Shown here one piece after another: positions 24,431 to 35,300 of a DNA stretch of 64,000 nt. This DNA is from an uncultured Acetatifactor sp. (GTDB taxonomy: Bacteria; Bacillota; Clostridia; Lachnospirales; Lachnospiraceae). Under the pieces are notes generated by a model. It made no database searches, was not told where the DNA came from, and saw only the letters and a program-made list of their open reading frames with translations. The stretch lies in the NCBI GenBank assembly GCA_910580225.1, contig CAJTXE010000002.1:115386-179385 (forward strand), in the 5' to 3' direction. Each line of letters opens with the position of its first letter. The stretch's first letter is position 1. Both the position numbers and the translations under genes were made by a program.

Positions 24431-24700
24431 TTATAATACTTTCTGGTTTTTTACCTGGAAAGCGATTGTAACCACAAAGAGATCCGCATCCGTCTTCCGG
24501 GAAAAGGTCCCGCCGCAGGCTTCCGTAAAGTTTGGGCAATGGACAATCCCAGTCCGCTGCCGCCATCAGTGCGGCTTTGATCGCCTCTGGTAAAACGTTC
24601 CGCAAAATTTTTCTCCCTGTCCAGTTCCTGACAGGAAGTGTTCTTCACACTGGCCACGGCCAGGCTGCCGTATTGCGCATCAGGATATGGGATGGGCAGA
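24431..24700 (-). pseudogene. Remnant of a sensor histidine kinase ATPase domain
   Basis: Only the C-terminal part of a histidine kinase survives. One frame reads VKNTSCQELDREKNFAERF, RGDQSRTDGGSGLGLSIAQTL, which is the G-box region of the HATPase domain. It then runs out of frame: one missing base near 24525 shifts the true continuation (EACGGTFSRKTDADLFVVTIAF, ending QVKNQKVL and a stop at 24431) to another frame. Upstream a stop codon and unrelated sequence cut off the rest, so there is no HisKA domain. It is a decayed fragment, not a functional gene. Confidence 0.8.
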
Positions 24701-24765
24701 AACGCTTTATATACCGGGAAAAGGATTCGTCAGGTCATGGTTTTGATATAAATTACAGAATCAGC

Positions 24766-24793
24766 TTGACACCGGAGAACAGAGGCGTAATAT
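24766..24793 (+). promoter_or_regulatory. Possible promoter of the PHP gene
   Basis: TTGACA (24766-24771) and TAATAT (24788-24793) are 16 bases apart, about 50 bases before the PHP start codon at 24843. Confidence 0.45.
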
Positions 24794-24842
24794 GGATGTT
24801 AAGATGCGGCGGCAGACCGCGTGCAGACAAGGAGGAAATATT

Positions 24843-25790
24843 ATGATACGACAACAGGCATTCGCAGGAGAGGAAAAGATGTTGAAAGGAGGGCTTCACT
24901 GTCATACTACCCGCTCTGACGGTGCAGGGAGCCCGGATGAAGTGATCCGGTACCATCATCAGCATGGTTATGAATTTCTGGCGATTACCGATCACAGGAT
25001 TTATAACTACAAGAATTATGCGCCGGATGTGCCTATCACAATTATACCGGGCATGGAGATGGATGCCTCATTTGATGTTGGACAGGGATTTCGCTGTTTT
25101 CATGTGGTGTGTATCGGCCCGGAGCGGGACAATGGAAACGGATATGAGCAGGATCAGCGTCTGGAATCAGGAAAGGCAGATAATCAGGAAGAATTTCAGC
25201 CTTATCTGGATGATATCCATGAGAAGGGTAATCTGACTATATATTGCCATCCGGAATGGAGTTCCACCCCGGCCCGATACTTCGAAAATCTGAAGGGTAA
25301 TTTCGCTATGGAGATCTGGAATACCGGATGTGCCATGGAAAATGAGATGGACAGGGATGCAGCTTATTGGGACGAACTTCTGGGCCAGGGGAAGGTAATC
25401 TACGGCGTGGCCACGGATGACGGACACCCTATGCGTCAGCATTGCAAGGGATGGGTAATGGTCAGAGCGGAAAATACAATATCGTCGATTCTTGAGGCAT
25501 TGAAGAACGGGGCGTTTTATTCTTCCTGTGGTCCTGAAATTCATGATTTCTATGTAGAGGACGGAAAGGCGGTAATCAAGTGTTCTCCTGCGGCGAGAAT
25601 CCGATTGCATTGCGACAGGCATCCTACCAGAGTAATCCGGGCAGAAGAAGGGCTGCTCACCTGCGGAGAGATGGATCTCACAGCCTGGGGGCAGATGGAC
25701 TATTCTTATATTCGGGCAGTTGTCATTGATGAAAAGGGAAGATATGCCTGGACGAACCCGATCTTTTTATCTTCCCGATCAGGAATATAA
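24843..25790 (+). CDS. PHP-domain metal-dependent phosphoesterase (CehA/McbA-like)
   Basis: A 315-residue soluble protein. The PHP metal-site motifs appear in order: HCHTTRSDG, then ITDHRIY, then IPGMEMD, CHPEWSS and a final VATDDGH. Members hydrolyse phosphoesters, and the CehA/McbA subgroup has a C-terminal beta-rich tail such as seen after about residue 240. ATG 24843 is set by GGAGG at 24831-24835; an internal ATG at 24879 is less well supported. The physiological substrate cannot be read from sequence, and no sugar or nucleotide pathway genes are adjacent on the same strand. Confidence 0.8.
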   Translation: MIRQQAFAGEEKMLKGGLHCHTTRSDGAGSPDEVIRYHHQHGYEFLAITDHRIYNYKNYAPDVPITIIPGMEMDASFDVGQGFRCFHVVCIGPERDNGNGYEQDQRLESGKADNQEEFQPYLDDIHEKGNLTIYCHPEWSSTPARYFENLKGNFAMEIWNTGCAMENEMDRDAAYWDELLGQGKVIYGVATDDGHPMRQHCKGWVMVRAENTISSILEALKNGAFYSSCGPEIHDFYVEDGKAVIKCSPAARIRLHCDRHPTRVIRAEEGLLTCGEMDLTAWGQMDYSYIRAVVIDEKGRYAWTNPIFLSSRSGI

Positions 25791-26045
25791 GGCCCCCGTT
25801 AAGAGTTCAGAAACCAGGACAGGTCGGCAGAACCGTTGACAACCCGGCAGGAATGCACTAAAATGAAAACAGTCTTTACTTATTCCAGCCTGCAGTCTCT
25901 TTATCTGCTGTTTTGCAGACCAGGGAAGCGGCTGGAAAAGCGGGAATGGGCGCTGAGGAAATTTCGGACAAAGACACAGGAATGAATACAGAAAGCCGGA
26001 AATGGAATGCAGAATTGACAAAGTGAGATGTAAGGGGGCGAAGGG

Positions 26046-26747
26046 ATGGGACAGCAGGAGGAAAAACAGCAGGGGTGGGAAGAAAATAGAGATTTATGCA
26101 CGGCAGAACAAGCAAAATCAAACGGAAAAACGATGCAAGGACAGAATGGGCTTCAAACCAAGAAGGAGAGTGTACAGGAGCACAATCCGGTCCATGCACC
26201 CATTCCCGGATTGGGGCTGCGGAGCATGAAGACGGCGTTGGCTGCTGTGCTTACGGCACTGCTGTATGCTTTTCTGCCAAACAGCAATCCCACCTTTGCC
26301 TGTATCGGGGCAATCTTCGGTATGGGGGCGGATATGGAGGACTCCCGGCGCAATGGAGGAAACCGTTTCTTCGGAACGATTATCGGAGGATTTATCGGGC
26401 TTGGGCTGTACTGGCTGGAGCACCGGATTTTTCCGGAAGGGAATTACTGGCTGCGGCTGCCGCTGGTTTTTCTGGGGATTGTCATCATGATTACGGTGTG
26501 TGTGCTGTTCCGCTGGCCGGGGGGTGTGCAGCCGGGAGGCGTGGTGTTGTGCATTATTCTGTTTAACACACCGGCACATCATATAGACTATGCCATAAAT
26601 CGTATGATTGATACCGGTGTGGGAGTGGTAATTTCGCTTTTGGTAAATTATCTGCTGCCCAGGAGCAGGGTGGAACACTGGTTTCGGCTGGATCATCCAG
26701 GAAGGCAGCGAAAGAAGAGTGCTGCAGAAGAAGAGCGGAAGCACTGA
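26046..26747 (+). CDS. Aromatic acid exporter/FUSC-like membrane protein
   Basis: A 233-residue protein with a hydrophilic Gln/Glu-rich head of about 58 residues followed by four to five membrane helices: GLRSMKTALAAVLTALLYAF, then FACIGAIFGMG and others, ending in a basic tail. The KTALA-GA-IFGMG pattern is typical of the ArAE_1/FUSC fold found in aromatic acid exporters. ATG 26046 has AAGGGGGCGAAGGG upstream. The 255 bases before it (25791-26045) show no gene. The hydrophilic head is unusual for the family, so a later internal start remains possible. Substrate unknown. Confidence 0.7.
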   Translation: MGQQEEKQQGWEENRDLCTAEQAKSNGKTMQGQNGLQTKKESVQEHNPVHAPIPGLGLRSMKTALAAVLTALLYAFLPNSNPTFACIGAIFGMGADMEDSRRNGGNRFFGTIIGGFIGLGLYWLEHRIFPEGNYWLRLPLVFLGIVIMITVCVLFRWPGGVQPGGVVLCIILFNTPAHHIDYAINRMIDTGVGVVISLLVNYLLPRSRVEHWFRLDHPGRQRKKSAAEEERKH

Positions 26748-26853
26748 CAGGTATAGAGGGCTGGGGCTTTTTCAGATAAGCAGCAGGCTTTTGAGAAAGG
26801 GCAGAAGAGGCAGGGCAGGAATGACTTTGGCTGCAGAATGGAGGCGGGAAGAG

Positions 26854-28587
26854 ATGCGGGAGAAGTTAAGAAATTATTATGAAGCGTATTGCGAAAGCAT
26901 TCGGGAGGAGGCAGAGCGTCTGCGGCCGAAGCAGATGCCCCAGCCCACAGAGGAATTATTCGCGATTTTTGAGAATACGGGCAACCGTCTGACTTACGAG
27001 GCGGTCTATTTTCAGAGAAGAAAATTCCTTGCCATCTTTGGACTGAAAACGATTCTGGACGGAGAGGAACAGGATATTGCAAAACTGGAAGAGGTGCTGG
27101 AAGAGATCTGTGGGGAGGAATGCTGGGCCCTGCCTGCCCATGTAAATCGGGAAAAAGACAGGGACTGGAGGATCTATGTGGATTTGTTTGCAGCAGAGAC
27201 AGGGCAGACATTGGCGGAGATTCTTTCCCTGCTGGAAGGTAAGATATCCGAAAGAGTGGCCGGGATGATACGCAGGGAGGTGCGCCGCCGGGTGCTGGAT
27301 CCATTCTGTCGCTCAAAAGCCCCTTACGGGATATGGGAGTACAATCGGAGTAACTGGTGCGCGGTCTGCGGCGGAAGCGTGGGGAGCGCGGCTATATATC
27401 TTATGCAGGAGGAGCCGGAACGGCTGGGAACTGTGCTGAAACGAATCTGCTATTCTCTGCAGCAATACTATTTGGAGGGGTTTGCAGAGGACGGTACCTG
27501 TCTGGAGGGGCTGGGCTACTTTACTTATGGGATGACTTATTTTGCCGGATTCGCGGAACAGCTATACCGATTTACAGAGGGGAAAGCGGATCTGTTTCAG
27601 GGAGAAAAGCTGGCGCGGATTGCGGCTTTTCAGGCAAAATGTTATTTTGACAGCGGCAGAACAGTGAGTTTTGCAGACGGTTTTTGTGCAGATACTTTTC
27701 GCCCCGGGCTTACCTGTTATCTGGCCATGCGTTATCCGGAGGCGGGCATTCCTCCCATGGAGTGTGCTGCCGGCATAAATGACGATACCTGTTATCGCTG
27801 GATGGGGCTGTACCGTAATCTGATCTGGACAAGGCGATATCTGGAGTTATGGGGGGCAGAGAGCGTTCCGGATGCGGCGGCATATCCTAAAATGGGGATA
27901 TGTGTTCTGCCGGATGCACAGTGGGTGATCTGTCACAGCAGGAACGGAGCCGGGATGGCAGCAAAAGGCGGAAACAACGGAGAGCCTCACAATCATAATG
28001 ATGTAGGCAGCTTTTTCTACCTGAACGGAGAGGATGTGCTGCTGACAGATCTGGGCTGCGGAGAGTATACGGGAGACTATTTTTCGGACAGACGTTACGG
28101 TTATCTGTGCTGTCGGTCTTTGGGACATAATGTACCGCTGGTGGACGGCGGGGAACAGCTGTCAGGGGAGGCATATGGCTGCGATCTGTTTGAAGCCGGG
28201 GAAGAAGGCAGGATTGTCATAGGGTTTGCAGGGGCGTACGGCAATCCTGCACTGCAGTCTCTGACTCGGAGACTGGACTGGAATCAGGAGGACGGAACTC
28301 TGCAGGTAGAAGACGTTTTTACCTTGTCCCGTGAACTGCAGTCGCTGCGGGAAAACCTGGTGACTGTATGGAAACCGGAGATTCAGGACAATGAGATTCG
28401 GATTCAGGGAGAGAAAAAGGGATGTCTGATCACAATCCAGGGAAAACCTGCAGAGATAGCATGTATTCGTCAGGATTTCAGCGATCACGACGGCATCCGG
28501 CGGGATGTGTGGCTGCTGCAGTGGGAAGTGTACCTGCCCGGGGAATCGGGGACAGGGAGTGCCTGTTTTTCGGTAAAGGCACTGTAA
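26854..28587 (+). CDS. Heparinase II/III-like protein, no signal peptide
   Basis: A 577-residue protein with an alpha-helical N-terminal half and a beta-rich C-terminal half typical of heparinase II/III-type polysaccharide lyases. The conserved core GEPHNHNDVGSFFYLNG and LTDLGCGEYT, then LGHNVPLVDG, is clear. No signal peptide or membrane segment is visible, which suggests action on imported oligosaccharides in the cytoplasm. ATG 26854 is chosen for GGAGG about nine bases upstream; ATG 26821 is in frame. The next gene, jetD, begins 61 bases later, but a functional link to that operon is not evident. Confidence 0.8.
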   Translation: MREKLRNYYEAYCESIREEAERLRPKQMPQPTEELFAIFENTGNRLTYEAVYFQRRKFLAIFGLKTILDGEEQDIAKLEEVLEEICGEECWALPAHVNREKDRDWRIYVDLFAAETGQTLAEILSLLEGKISERVAGMIRREVRRRVLDPFCRSKAPYGIWEYNRSNWCAVCGGSVGSAAIYLMQEEPERLGTVLKRICYSLQQYYLEGFAEDGTCLEGLGYFTYGMTYFAGFAEQLYRFTEGKADLFQGEKLARIAAFQAKCYFDSGRTVSFADGFCADTFRPGLTCYLAMRYPEAGIPPMECAAGINDDTCYRWMGLYRNLIWTRRYLELWGAESVPDAAAYPKMGICVLPDAQWVICHSRNGAGMAAKGGNNGEPHNHNDVGSFFYLNGEDVLLTDLGCGEYTGDYFSDRRYGYLCCRSLGHNVPLVDGGEQLSGEAYGCDLFEAGEEGRIVIGFAGAYGNPALQSLTRRLDWNQEDGTLQVEDVFTLSRELQSLRENLVTVWKPEIQDNEIRIQGEKKGCLITIQGKPAEIACIRQDFSDHDGIRRDVWLLQWEVYLPGESGTGSACFSVKAL

Positions 28588-28648
28588 GCCGGGGAAAGAG
28601 ATTCCTTGCAGCAAAATTGTTTTGACAATAGGGGAAAGGTGTGCAGAA

Positions 28649-29716
28649 ATGAAGAAGATCTCTCTGGACCAGCTTCTGGCGGAGAGCAGGGCGGAAACCT
28701 ATCCGGAGCAATACGACGATATCCGCCGTCGGATTGAAGATAATAAACTGATTCCAGTGAGAAAATCTCCGTTAAATGGTAAAAAACCGGCTCTGCATTT
28801 AAGTTATTGGATTGTGGAGGAGAAACCGGATTATAGAGAAGAGACGGAGGAACTGAAGTTTCGGATGGTTCCGGCGATACGGACGGATTATTATCTGAAG
28901 CATCCGAAGGTATACAGAGAGGAAGCGAAATGGGTGAGGCTTCTGAACCGTTATTTTCTGGAGCAGTCGGAAGGGGCGGAGGGAGTGTCTCTGGTTTCCC
29001 TCAATGAAAGAAGCTTTCAGATCTGGGGCAGGGAGAAGTTTCTGCAGCGGGAACAGGGCAGAGCCGTGTTGGCCCATTGTGGTGTGACACTGGATCAGCT
29101 GGGGGTATATGGTACCACAGAGCCGCTGGCTTATTATTCCTGCAGCAGGCAGATTCCGCAGACTGTGCTGATTTTAGAGAATAAAGATACGTTCTACAGT
29201 ATGCGCAGGCATCTGCTTGGAAAGACGCCGCTGCGGAGCATATTTGATACGGAAATCAGTACGGTGATTTACGGCGCCGGAAAAGGAATTCTGCGTTCCT
29301 TCGAAGATTTTCGATTCTGTGTGGAGGCCCATGTGAATGATCCCCGCAACCGGATCCTGTATTTTGGTGATTTGGATTATGAGGGAATCGGAATCTATGA
29401 ACGTCTGGCGGCGCTTTTCGCTTCGGGGGACACAGGGATGTCTACGACATCCGCAGAGAATCCGGCTTCGGAAGTGCCGGACGGATTGGAAGATATCCGC
29501 GGGATCAGACCTTTCGTACAGGCGTATGAGAAAATGCTGGAAAAGGCAGCGAAGTGGGGGACAGAGCTTCTTCCGGAGACAAGCCCCGGGCAGAACCGGA
29601 ATCTTTCGGGTTTGTTTTTTCAGTACTTTTCCGAATCAGCAGGAAAGAGAATGAGGCAGATTTTGGAGGCAGACAGATATATTCCGCAGGAGATCTTAAA
29701 TATTACGGATTTCTGA
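28649..29716 (+). CDS. jetD: Wadjet anti-plasmid protein JetD (TOPRIM nuclease subunit)
   Basis: A 355-residue protein. The C-terminal part has the DUF2220/JetD motifs ILENKDTFYSMRR and YFGDLDYEGIGIYERL; the DLD pair (near residue 240) is the TOPRIM metal-binding aspartate motif. In Wadjet systems JetD is the nuclease that cuts plasmid DNA after the SMC-like JetABC motor has extruded it. ATG 28649 is set by GGGGAAAGG nine bases upstream. It is the first gene of the four-gene operon, 28 bases before jetA. Confidence 0.88.
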   Translation: MKKISLDQLLAESRAETYPEQYDDIRRRIEDNKLIPVRKSPLNGKKPALHLSYWIVEEKPDYREETEELKFRMVPAIRTDYYLKHPKVYREEAKWVRLLNRYFLEQSEGAEGVSLVSLNERSFQIWGREKFLQREQGRAVLAHCGVTLDQLGVYGTTEPLAYYSCSRQIPQTVLILENKDTFYSMRRHLLGKTPLRSIFDTEISTVIYGAGKGILRSFEDFRFCVEAHVNDPRNRILYFGDLDYEGIGIYERLAALFASGDTGMSTTSAENPASEVPDGLEDIRGIRPFVQAYEKMLEKAAKWGTELLPETSPGQNRNLSGLFFQYFSESAGKRMRQILEADRYIPQEILNITDF

Positions 29717-29744
29717 AATCGGGGAAACAGACAGGAGAGAGAGG

Positions 29745-31385
29745 ATGCAGTATGAATTTCTAAATCAGTTTCCAAAACGTATGAAGCATGTGGGGGCCTA
29801 TATCATACTGTTTGCCAACAGCAGTCAGAAGGCCATCTGGAAGCAATATGGGTTCGTGAAATCGGACGAACAGGTCAATATCATATTTGCGGTCATGCTG
29901 TACATTATGGAACAGTCTCTGCGGGAAATAAATTGTACTATTAATGATATCGGAGCCTATCTGGACAGCCTGAATATGTGCTATTTCGGGAAAAACATTG
30001 GCTATGAGGAATGCAAAAATCTGGGGGATTTTGTGGTCAATGTGGTACTTTCCAACGAAGGAAGGCCCATGTATTTTGACGGATATGACTTTGAGCGGCG
30101 GACATATCAGAGTATGAATGTAAGCTATGTGGCCAATCGGATCGTATATGTGGATTCGGATGTGCGCAGGACATCCTACTATCTGACGGAGGACGGCTAT
30201 AATCTGCTGCTGTCCACTCTGGAGATCGAGAGCAATATGAAACTGACCATCCATGAGATGATATTCAGGCTGCATCTGGAGAAGCAGAGCTATGACAAAG
30301 CAGTGGATGATATCAAGAATGTATTTAATCTCCTCCGAATTCAGCTGCAGAAGATAGAGGAAGCCATGAGCAGAATCCGCCGAAACGCTTTAAGCTATTC
30401 GGTAGCGGATTACGAGGCGATTCTGGAGACGAATCTGGATACCATCAGCGATACCAAGCAGAAGTTTCAGGGGTATCGGGAGTTGGTGAAGAGCCGGGCG
30501 AAAGAGCTGGAAGAGATGAATCTGAATGTAAGACGCCTGGACGAGAAAGAGGAAGAGAAACTGAACAATTTGGGGCTGATTGAGAGCTATCTGAACCGTA
30601 CTATTGATGAGCATCAGCGAATTCTAAACAGTCATTTTGATCTGAAATATTTATACACCAGGGAACTGGAGCAGCTTTCCCAGATGTCCTTTATCAGGCG
30701 TTTTTCCTTGAGGAATGATTTCTATGAGAAGGTACTGGAGCAGCCGGAATGCCTGGAACGCATGGAGATTTTCCTGCGCCCTTTATTCGGAAATGAGCCG
30801 GATAAAATCTATAATCTGAAGAAATCCGTGGAACTGCAGCGTCCTATTCGGAGGAAGGAGACAGAAGAGGTTCAGGTTTTGATGGAATTCGGAGATGACA
30901 GATGGATGGAGGAAGAAGAAAGGCGCAGGATGGAAAAGCTTGCCAGGTATGAGGACAGCCTGAAATTGCTGCTGCAGACTGCCATGGCGGCGGAGAACGG
31001 AGAGATCTCCCTGGAGATGCTGCGGGAGGAGATTTTGGCCGCAGATGCGGAGAAGGGAGACAGCGGAGGGCGGAGCGGAATGGCCGCACTGATTCCAAAT
31101 GTACAGATTTTCAAGGAAATCATTGTGGAGCTGCTCAAGGGCAGGGAGATTGATATGGAAACATTGCGGGAGGAGCGGCGAAACTTTATCGGCGAGTCCT
31201 CCGGAGGATTTCAGCTGAACGAAATGCTGTTGAATCTGGCAGAAACCTGCGGCATGCAAATGGCTAAAGTGGAGGTCTACCGGATAGAGGACGGAAAGAT
31301 AATTATCTTCGAAAATGTACCGGACGAGACGGGCAGAAAGAAGAATATCTGCTGTTCTAATGTTCTGATCCGGATTACGCCGTGA
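29745..31385 (+). CDS. jetA: Wadjet protein JetA (kleisin-like subunit)
   Basis: A 546-residue protein with an N-terminal winged-helix-like region (QFPKRMKHVGAYIILFANSSQ...), a long predicted coiled-coil middle (about residues 190-310), and an acidic C-terminal part. This layout and its neighbours match the DUF5716/JetA family. By analogy with MksF/MukF it acts as the kleisin that bridges the JetC heads. The start is ATG 29745 after AGGAGAG. Its stop overlaps a GTG of the following open frame, so translation may be coupled with jetB. Confidence 0.82.
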   Translation: MQYEFLNQFPKRMKHVGAYIILFANSSQKAIWKQYGFVKSDEQVNIIFAVMLYIMEQSLREINCTINDIGAYLDSLNMCYFGKNIGYEECKNLGDFVVNVVLSNEGRPMYFDGYDFERRTYQSMNVSYVANRIVYVDSDVRRTSYYLTEDGYNLLLSTLEIESNMKLTIHEMIFRLHLEKQSYDKAVDDIKNVFNLLRIQLQKIEEAMSRIRRNALSYSVADYEAILETNLDTISDTKQKFQGYRELVKSRAKELEEMNLNVRRLDEKEEEKLNNLGLIESYLNRTIDEHQRILNSHFDLKYLYTRELEQLSQMSFIRRFSLRNDFYEKVLEQPECLERMEIFLRPLFGNEPDKIYNLKKSVELQRPIRRKETEEVQVLMEFGDDRWMEEEERRRMEKLARYEDSLKLLLQTAMAAENGEISLEMLREEILAADAEKGDSGGRSGMAALIPNVQIFKEIIVELLKGREIDMETLREERRNFIGESSGGFQLNEMLLNLAETCGMQMAKVEVYRIEDGKIIIFENVPDETGRKKNICCSNVLIRITP

Positions 31386-31471
31386 AGAGCTGTGGTGCAG
31401 CTTCTTTGAGATGTCTGAAAAAGAAAATCATGCTTTTAGCAGGATTTTTCGTGGGACGGAGAGTGTGGATT

Positions 31472-32248
31472 ATGGGATATGAAGTGGATGAAATCAGAAC
31501 AAGCCAGGAGATTTTTTACTATCTGCTGGAACATCATGAGCTGGACGGAGAGACGCAGGAGAGGCTTTTTCGAGGATATGCGGAAAACGAACGGATTCAG
31601 AACCTGGTAAAGTCCCAGGGGGAAGCAGCTCAGTGTGATATTGAGCGATATGGGGATGTGATCTATTTGATTCCCCGGGAGGACAATACTTTCCTGGGTT
31701 TTTCCAAGGCCCAGCTAAAGCAGCTTTTGTGCAGATCCAATGGCACGGACAAGGATTATTACCTGAGTCAGTTTGTTATTCTCACATTGCTGGTGGAGTT
31801 TTACGACGGACAGGGTGCTACCAGCAAAACAAGAGACTACATGCGCGTAGGAGAGTTGCAGAACTGTATTTCCGGCCGATTGAAAGAAGGGGCGGATCGA
31901 GCAGGGGAGATGGCAGATTCCGGCGAGGGAGGAGCAGCCGAAACAAAGAAGCCTTCTGCGGAAGAGAGACTTTCTCTGGAAGAAAAGCACGGAATTGCTT
32001 TTTCCAATATGGCGGAAGCCTATGAGGCCCTGCGCTCCGACGAAAAGGGGTCCAGAGCCAGGACCACGAAAGAAGGCTTTCTCTATAATATTCTGAATTT
32101 TCTGCAGAAGCAGGGACTGATTGAATATGTGGAGGAGGATGAGATGATCAAGACAACAAAGAAGTTGGATCAGTTTATGGATTGGAATCTTTTGAATCAG
32201 AATCATTTCCAGAGAGTGAAGCGGGTACTGGAGAGACAAGGGCATTAA
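31472..32248 (+). CDS. jetB: Wadjet protein JetB (MksE/KITE-like subunit)
   Basis: A 258-residue protein beginning MGYEVDEIRTSQEIFYYLLEH. The pattern and position match the DUF6063/JetB family, the small winged-helix partner of the kleisin (KITE-like) in SMC complexes. The middle has a low-complexity stretch (EGADRAGEMADSGEGGAAETKKPS) before the C-terminal winged-helix part (GFLYNILNFLQKQGLIEYVEEDEM). ATG 31472 follows GGACGGAG; an upstream GTG at 31382 would overlap jetA by four bases but adds a hydrophobic, unrelated leader. Confidence 0.8.
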   Translation: MGYEVDEIRTSQEIFYYLLEHHELDGETQERLFRGYAENERIQNLVKSQGEAAQCDIERYGDVIYLIPREDNTFLGFSKAQLKQLLCRSNGTDKDYYLSQFVILTLLVEFYDGQGATSKTRDYMRVGELQNCISGRLKEGADRAGEMADSGEGGAAETKKPSAEERLSLEEKHGIAFSNMAEAYEALRSDEKGSRARTTKEGFLYNILNFLQKQGLIEYVEEDEMIKTTKKLDQFMDWNLLNQNHFQRVKRVLERQGH

Positions 32249-32320
32249 CGGACAAGCCGGAATCAGGAAGCAAAAGGCAAATCGGATTGCCTGCGGGAAG
32301 CGGGCAGATGGGAGAAGAAG

Positions 32321-35300
32321 TTGAGCAAAATAAACGCAGTCCGTCTGATTAACTTAAATTACAATAACAATGCCATCCGCATCAGCGACGAGACATTTCG
32401 GTTCAAAGGGGAGAGCACATTATTGTCTCTGCGCAACGGCGGCGGGAAATCGGTGCTGGTGCAGATGATCATGGCGCCGTTTGTGCACAGGCGTTATCAA
32501 AATGCAAAGGACCGTCCTTTTGCCGGTTATTTTACCACCAATAAGCCTACCTTTATCCTGGTGGAATGGATTCTGGATCAGGGGGCAGGATATGTACTGA
32601 CGGGGATGATGGTGCGAAGAAGTCAGGAGATCCGCGAGGAACACCAGGATGAACTGGAAATAGTCAATTTTATTGCAGAATACAGGACAGCATGCCTTCA
32701 GGATATCAACCATATTCCGGTGGTGGAAAAGACGAAAAAGGATATTACTTTAAAGGGCTTTGCCGTCTGCAGACAGCTTTTTGAAGAATGGAAGCGGGAG
32801 AGACGGATTCCTTTTTTCTACTATGATATGAATAATACTTCCCAGTCCCGGCAGTATTTCAATAAACTTTCGGAATATCAGATTCATTATAAGGAATGGG
32901 AGGCCATCATCAAGAAAGTGAATCTGAAGGAATCCGGTCTGTCGGATTTGTTTGCGGACTGCCGGGACGAGAAGGGACTGGTGGAGAAATGGTTTCTGGA
33001 GGCTGTAGAGAATAAACTGAATCAGGACAAGAACCGGATGAAGGAATTCCAGGAGATCATGGAGAAATATACCGGTCAATATAAGGATAACCGCTCCAAG
33101 ATTCAGCGTATGGATACCATTCGGGCTTTTGGCCAGGAGGCAGAACGGGTGCGGGAGGCGGCTGTGCGCTGTCAGGAGTCTGACAGACGGCTGGAGGAAC
33201 AAAAGGGGCAGATCGGGGATTTTCTCTTCTGTCTGCATCAGTTGGAAAAGAGAGAGAGGGAGAATGCAGAGACAATAAGCCGGCAGATTCGGGACCTGGT
33301 GGAGCAGTTAGAGGAATTGCAATATGAGAAACTGTCAGGAGAGTATTATGAGATTATAGGCAGGGAGCGGCACGCTGTCAGCAATCTGGAAATGCTGCGG
33401 CTGGAGGAGGAAGACCAGAAGCGCCGGAAGGAGGAAATTCTATATAAACTCCATGTACTGTACTGTAGAAAACAGCAGGAAAATGTAGAGGAATGCGCTC
33501 TGGACCAGGAACAGGAGCTGCAGCGTCTGGCCCTGTGCAGGGAACGGAAGGAGGATCTGGAGCCGGAGAGAATGCGTCTGGGAGGACAGCTTCGGCAGTA
33601 CTATGATGCACTGAGGGAGTGTAAGGCGCAGGAGAAGGGCCGGTGCATTGAGGCAATTTCCGGTCTGGAAGCAGAGAAGGAGGAGAGCCGCAGGAGGCTG
33701 GAAGAGCTGTGGGAAAACGAGAGTGATCTCACAGAACGCTGCGGGAGCCTGAATACCAGAACCCGGATGTTTGATGATACGGAGGAAAGGTTTAACCAGG
33801 AGTACGGGGAGCAATGGAACCGGAATCTCCTGGGTGAATACGAACCGGGTGCATTGGAGATAGCCCGGGCGGAGTATGAAAAACAATTAAGCGCGGATGA
33901 ACGTACGAAAGCAGACACAAAAAAGGAGGCCGGGCAGTACAGAGAACAGATCAGAGCCATGAGACGGTTGCTGGAGGATCAGGCGGCGGAGAAGGAAAGA
34001 CTGGAATCGGCCAGGAGAGAAAACGGCAGTCGACTGCAGGAATATGACAAGGAGTTGTCTGAGCGAGGTGTCATTTTACGATATTTCGGAATGGGGCAGG
34101 AGGAGCGCTTTGATACGGAAAAGATCCTGCTGGTAATCCGGCGGCGTCTTCAGGATACGGATCTGGTGAGGCAGGGGCTGGAGAAGGAAGCCTATGCTCT
34201 GGAAAAGGAATACCGGAGGATGGCCCAGGGACAGGTGATGGAACTCCCGGAGGAATTCAGCGAGATGCTGTCGGAGGCCGGAATTCATTTTGTATATGGT
34301 ATGGAATGGCTGAAAAAAAATAACTTTTCTGCACAGCGCAATCGAAAGATTGTGGAGGAGCATCCTTTTCTGCCATATTCGATCCTTCTTTCCGGGGAAG
34401 ATCTGAAACGTCTTTCGGGATTGGAGGAGCAGGTCTGTACTTCCTTTCCCGTGCCTATTTTAATTCGGGAGGAACTGGATCGGAAAATCCGAAGCGGAAA
34501 GGGAACCCTTTTTTCTTTCGATGAAGTGAATTTCTATGTATGGTTTAACGATAATCTGTTGGATGAACAGAAATTGAAGATCCTTCTGGAGGAGCAGGAA
34601 GCCCGTATCCAGAAGATGCGCAGAGCCATTGATGTAAAAAAGACGGAGTTTATGGAATATATGGGCCATCAGGAGAAAATCCGGATGCAGAAGGTGTCCG
34701 GGGAGGCCTATGAGGGAGTGACAGATGAAATCCGGCGTCTTGAACAGGCCTTGGGGGCTCTGGAACAGGACATGATAAGGAAACGGGAGGAGCTGGATGA
34801 GCTGGAAGTCCGCCTGGAGCAGCGGGAACAGCAGGCGGCTGGACTGGAGAAGGATATTCTGTATCAGGGCAGAAGATTGGCGGATTTTGATAGATTCTGC
34901 CAGGGATACCAGATGTACAGAGAGGATTGCAGGTTGTTGGAAAAGGCCCGGAGGGAACGGGAACGGGTGCAGAATCTGCAGAAGCTGGAACAGGGAAAGG
35001 CAGAAAAATGGGAGCAGGCCCTGGTCACGGAGAGAAACCGCCTGTCAAAATGGGAGCGGGATCTGGAAGACTGCGGGGAAAAGTGCCTGAAATATCAGGT
35101 ATACGAGACTGGGGGGCGCCAGGAGGAAATGTCCGAGAAGCAGGCAGGAGAGGCAGAGAGCCGGTATGAGGTGATCACAAACGGGATCGGCACGGAGCAG
35201 AGGGAGTTGGAGCAGCGTGCGGAGAAAGCCGGGAGACGGTATGAAAAGGCGCGGAAAGAGTTGACAGACCTTGGAGAGAAATACGGTCTGTCGGAAAAAG

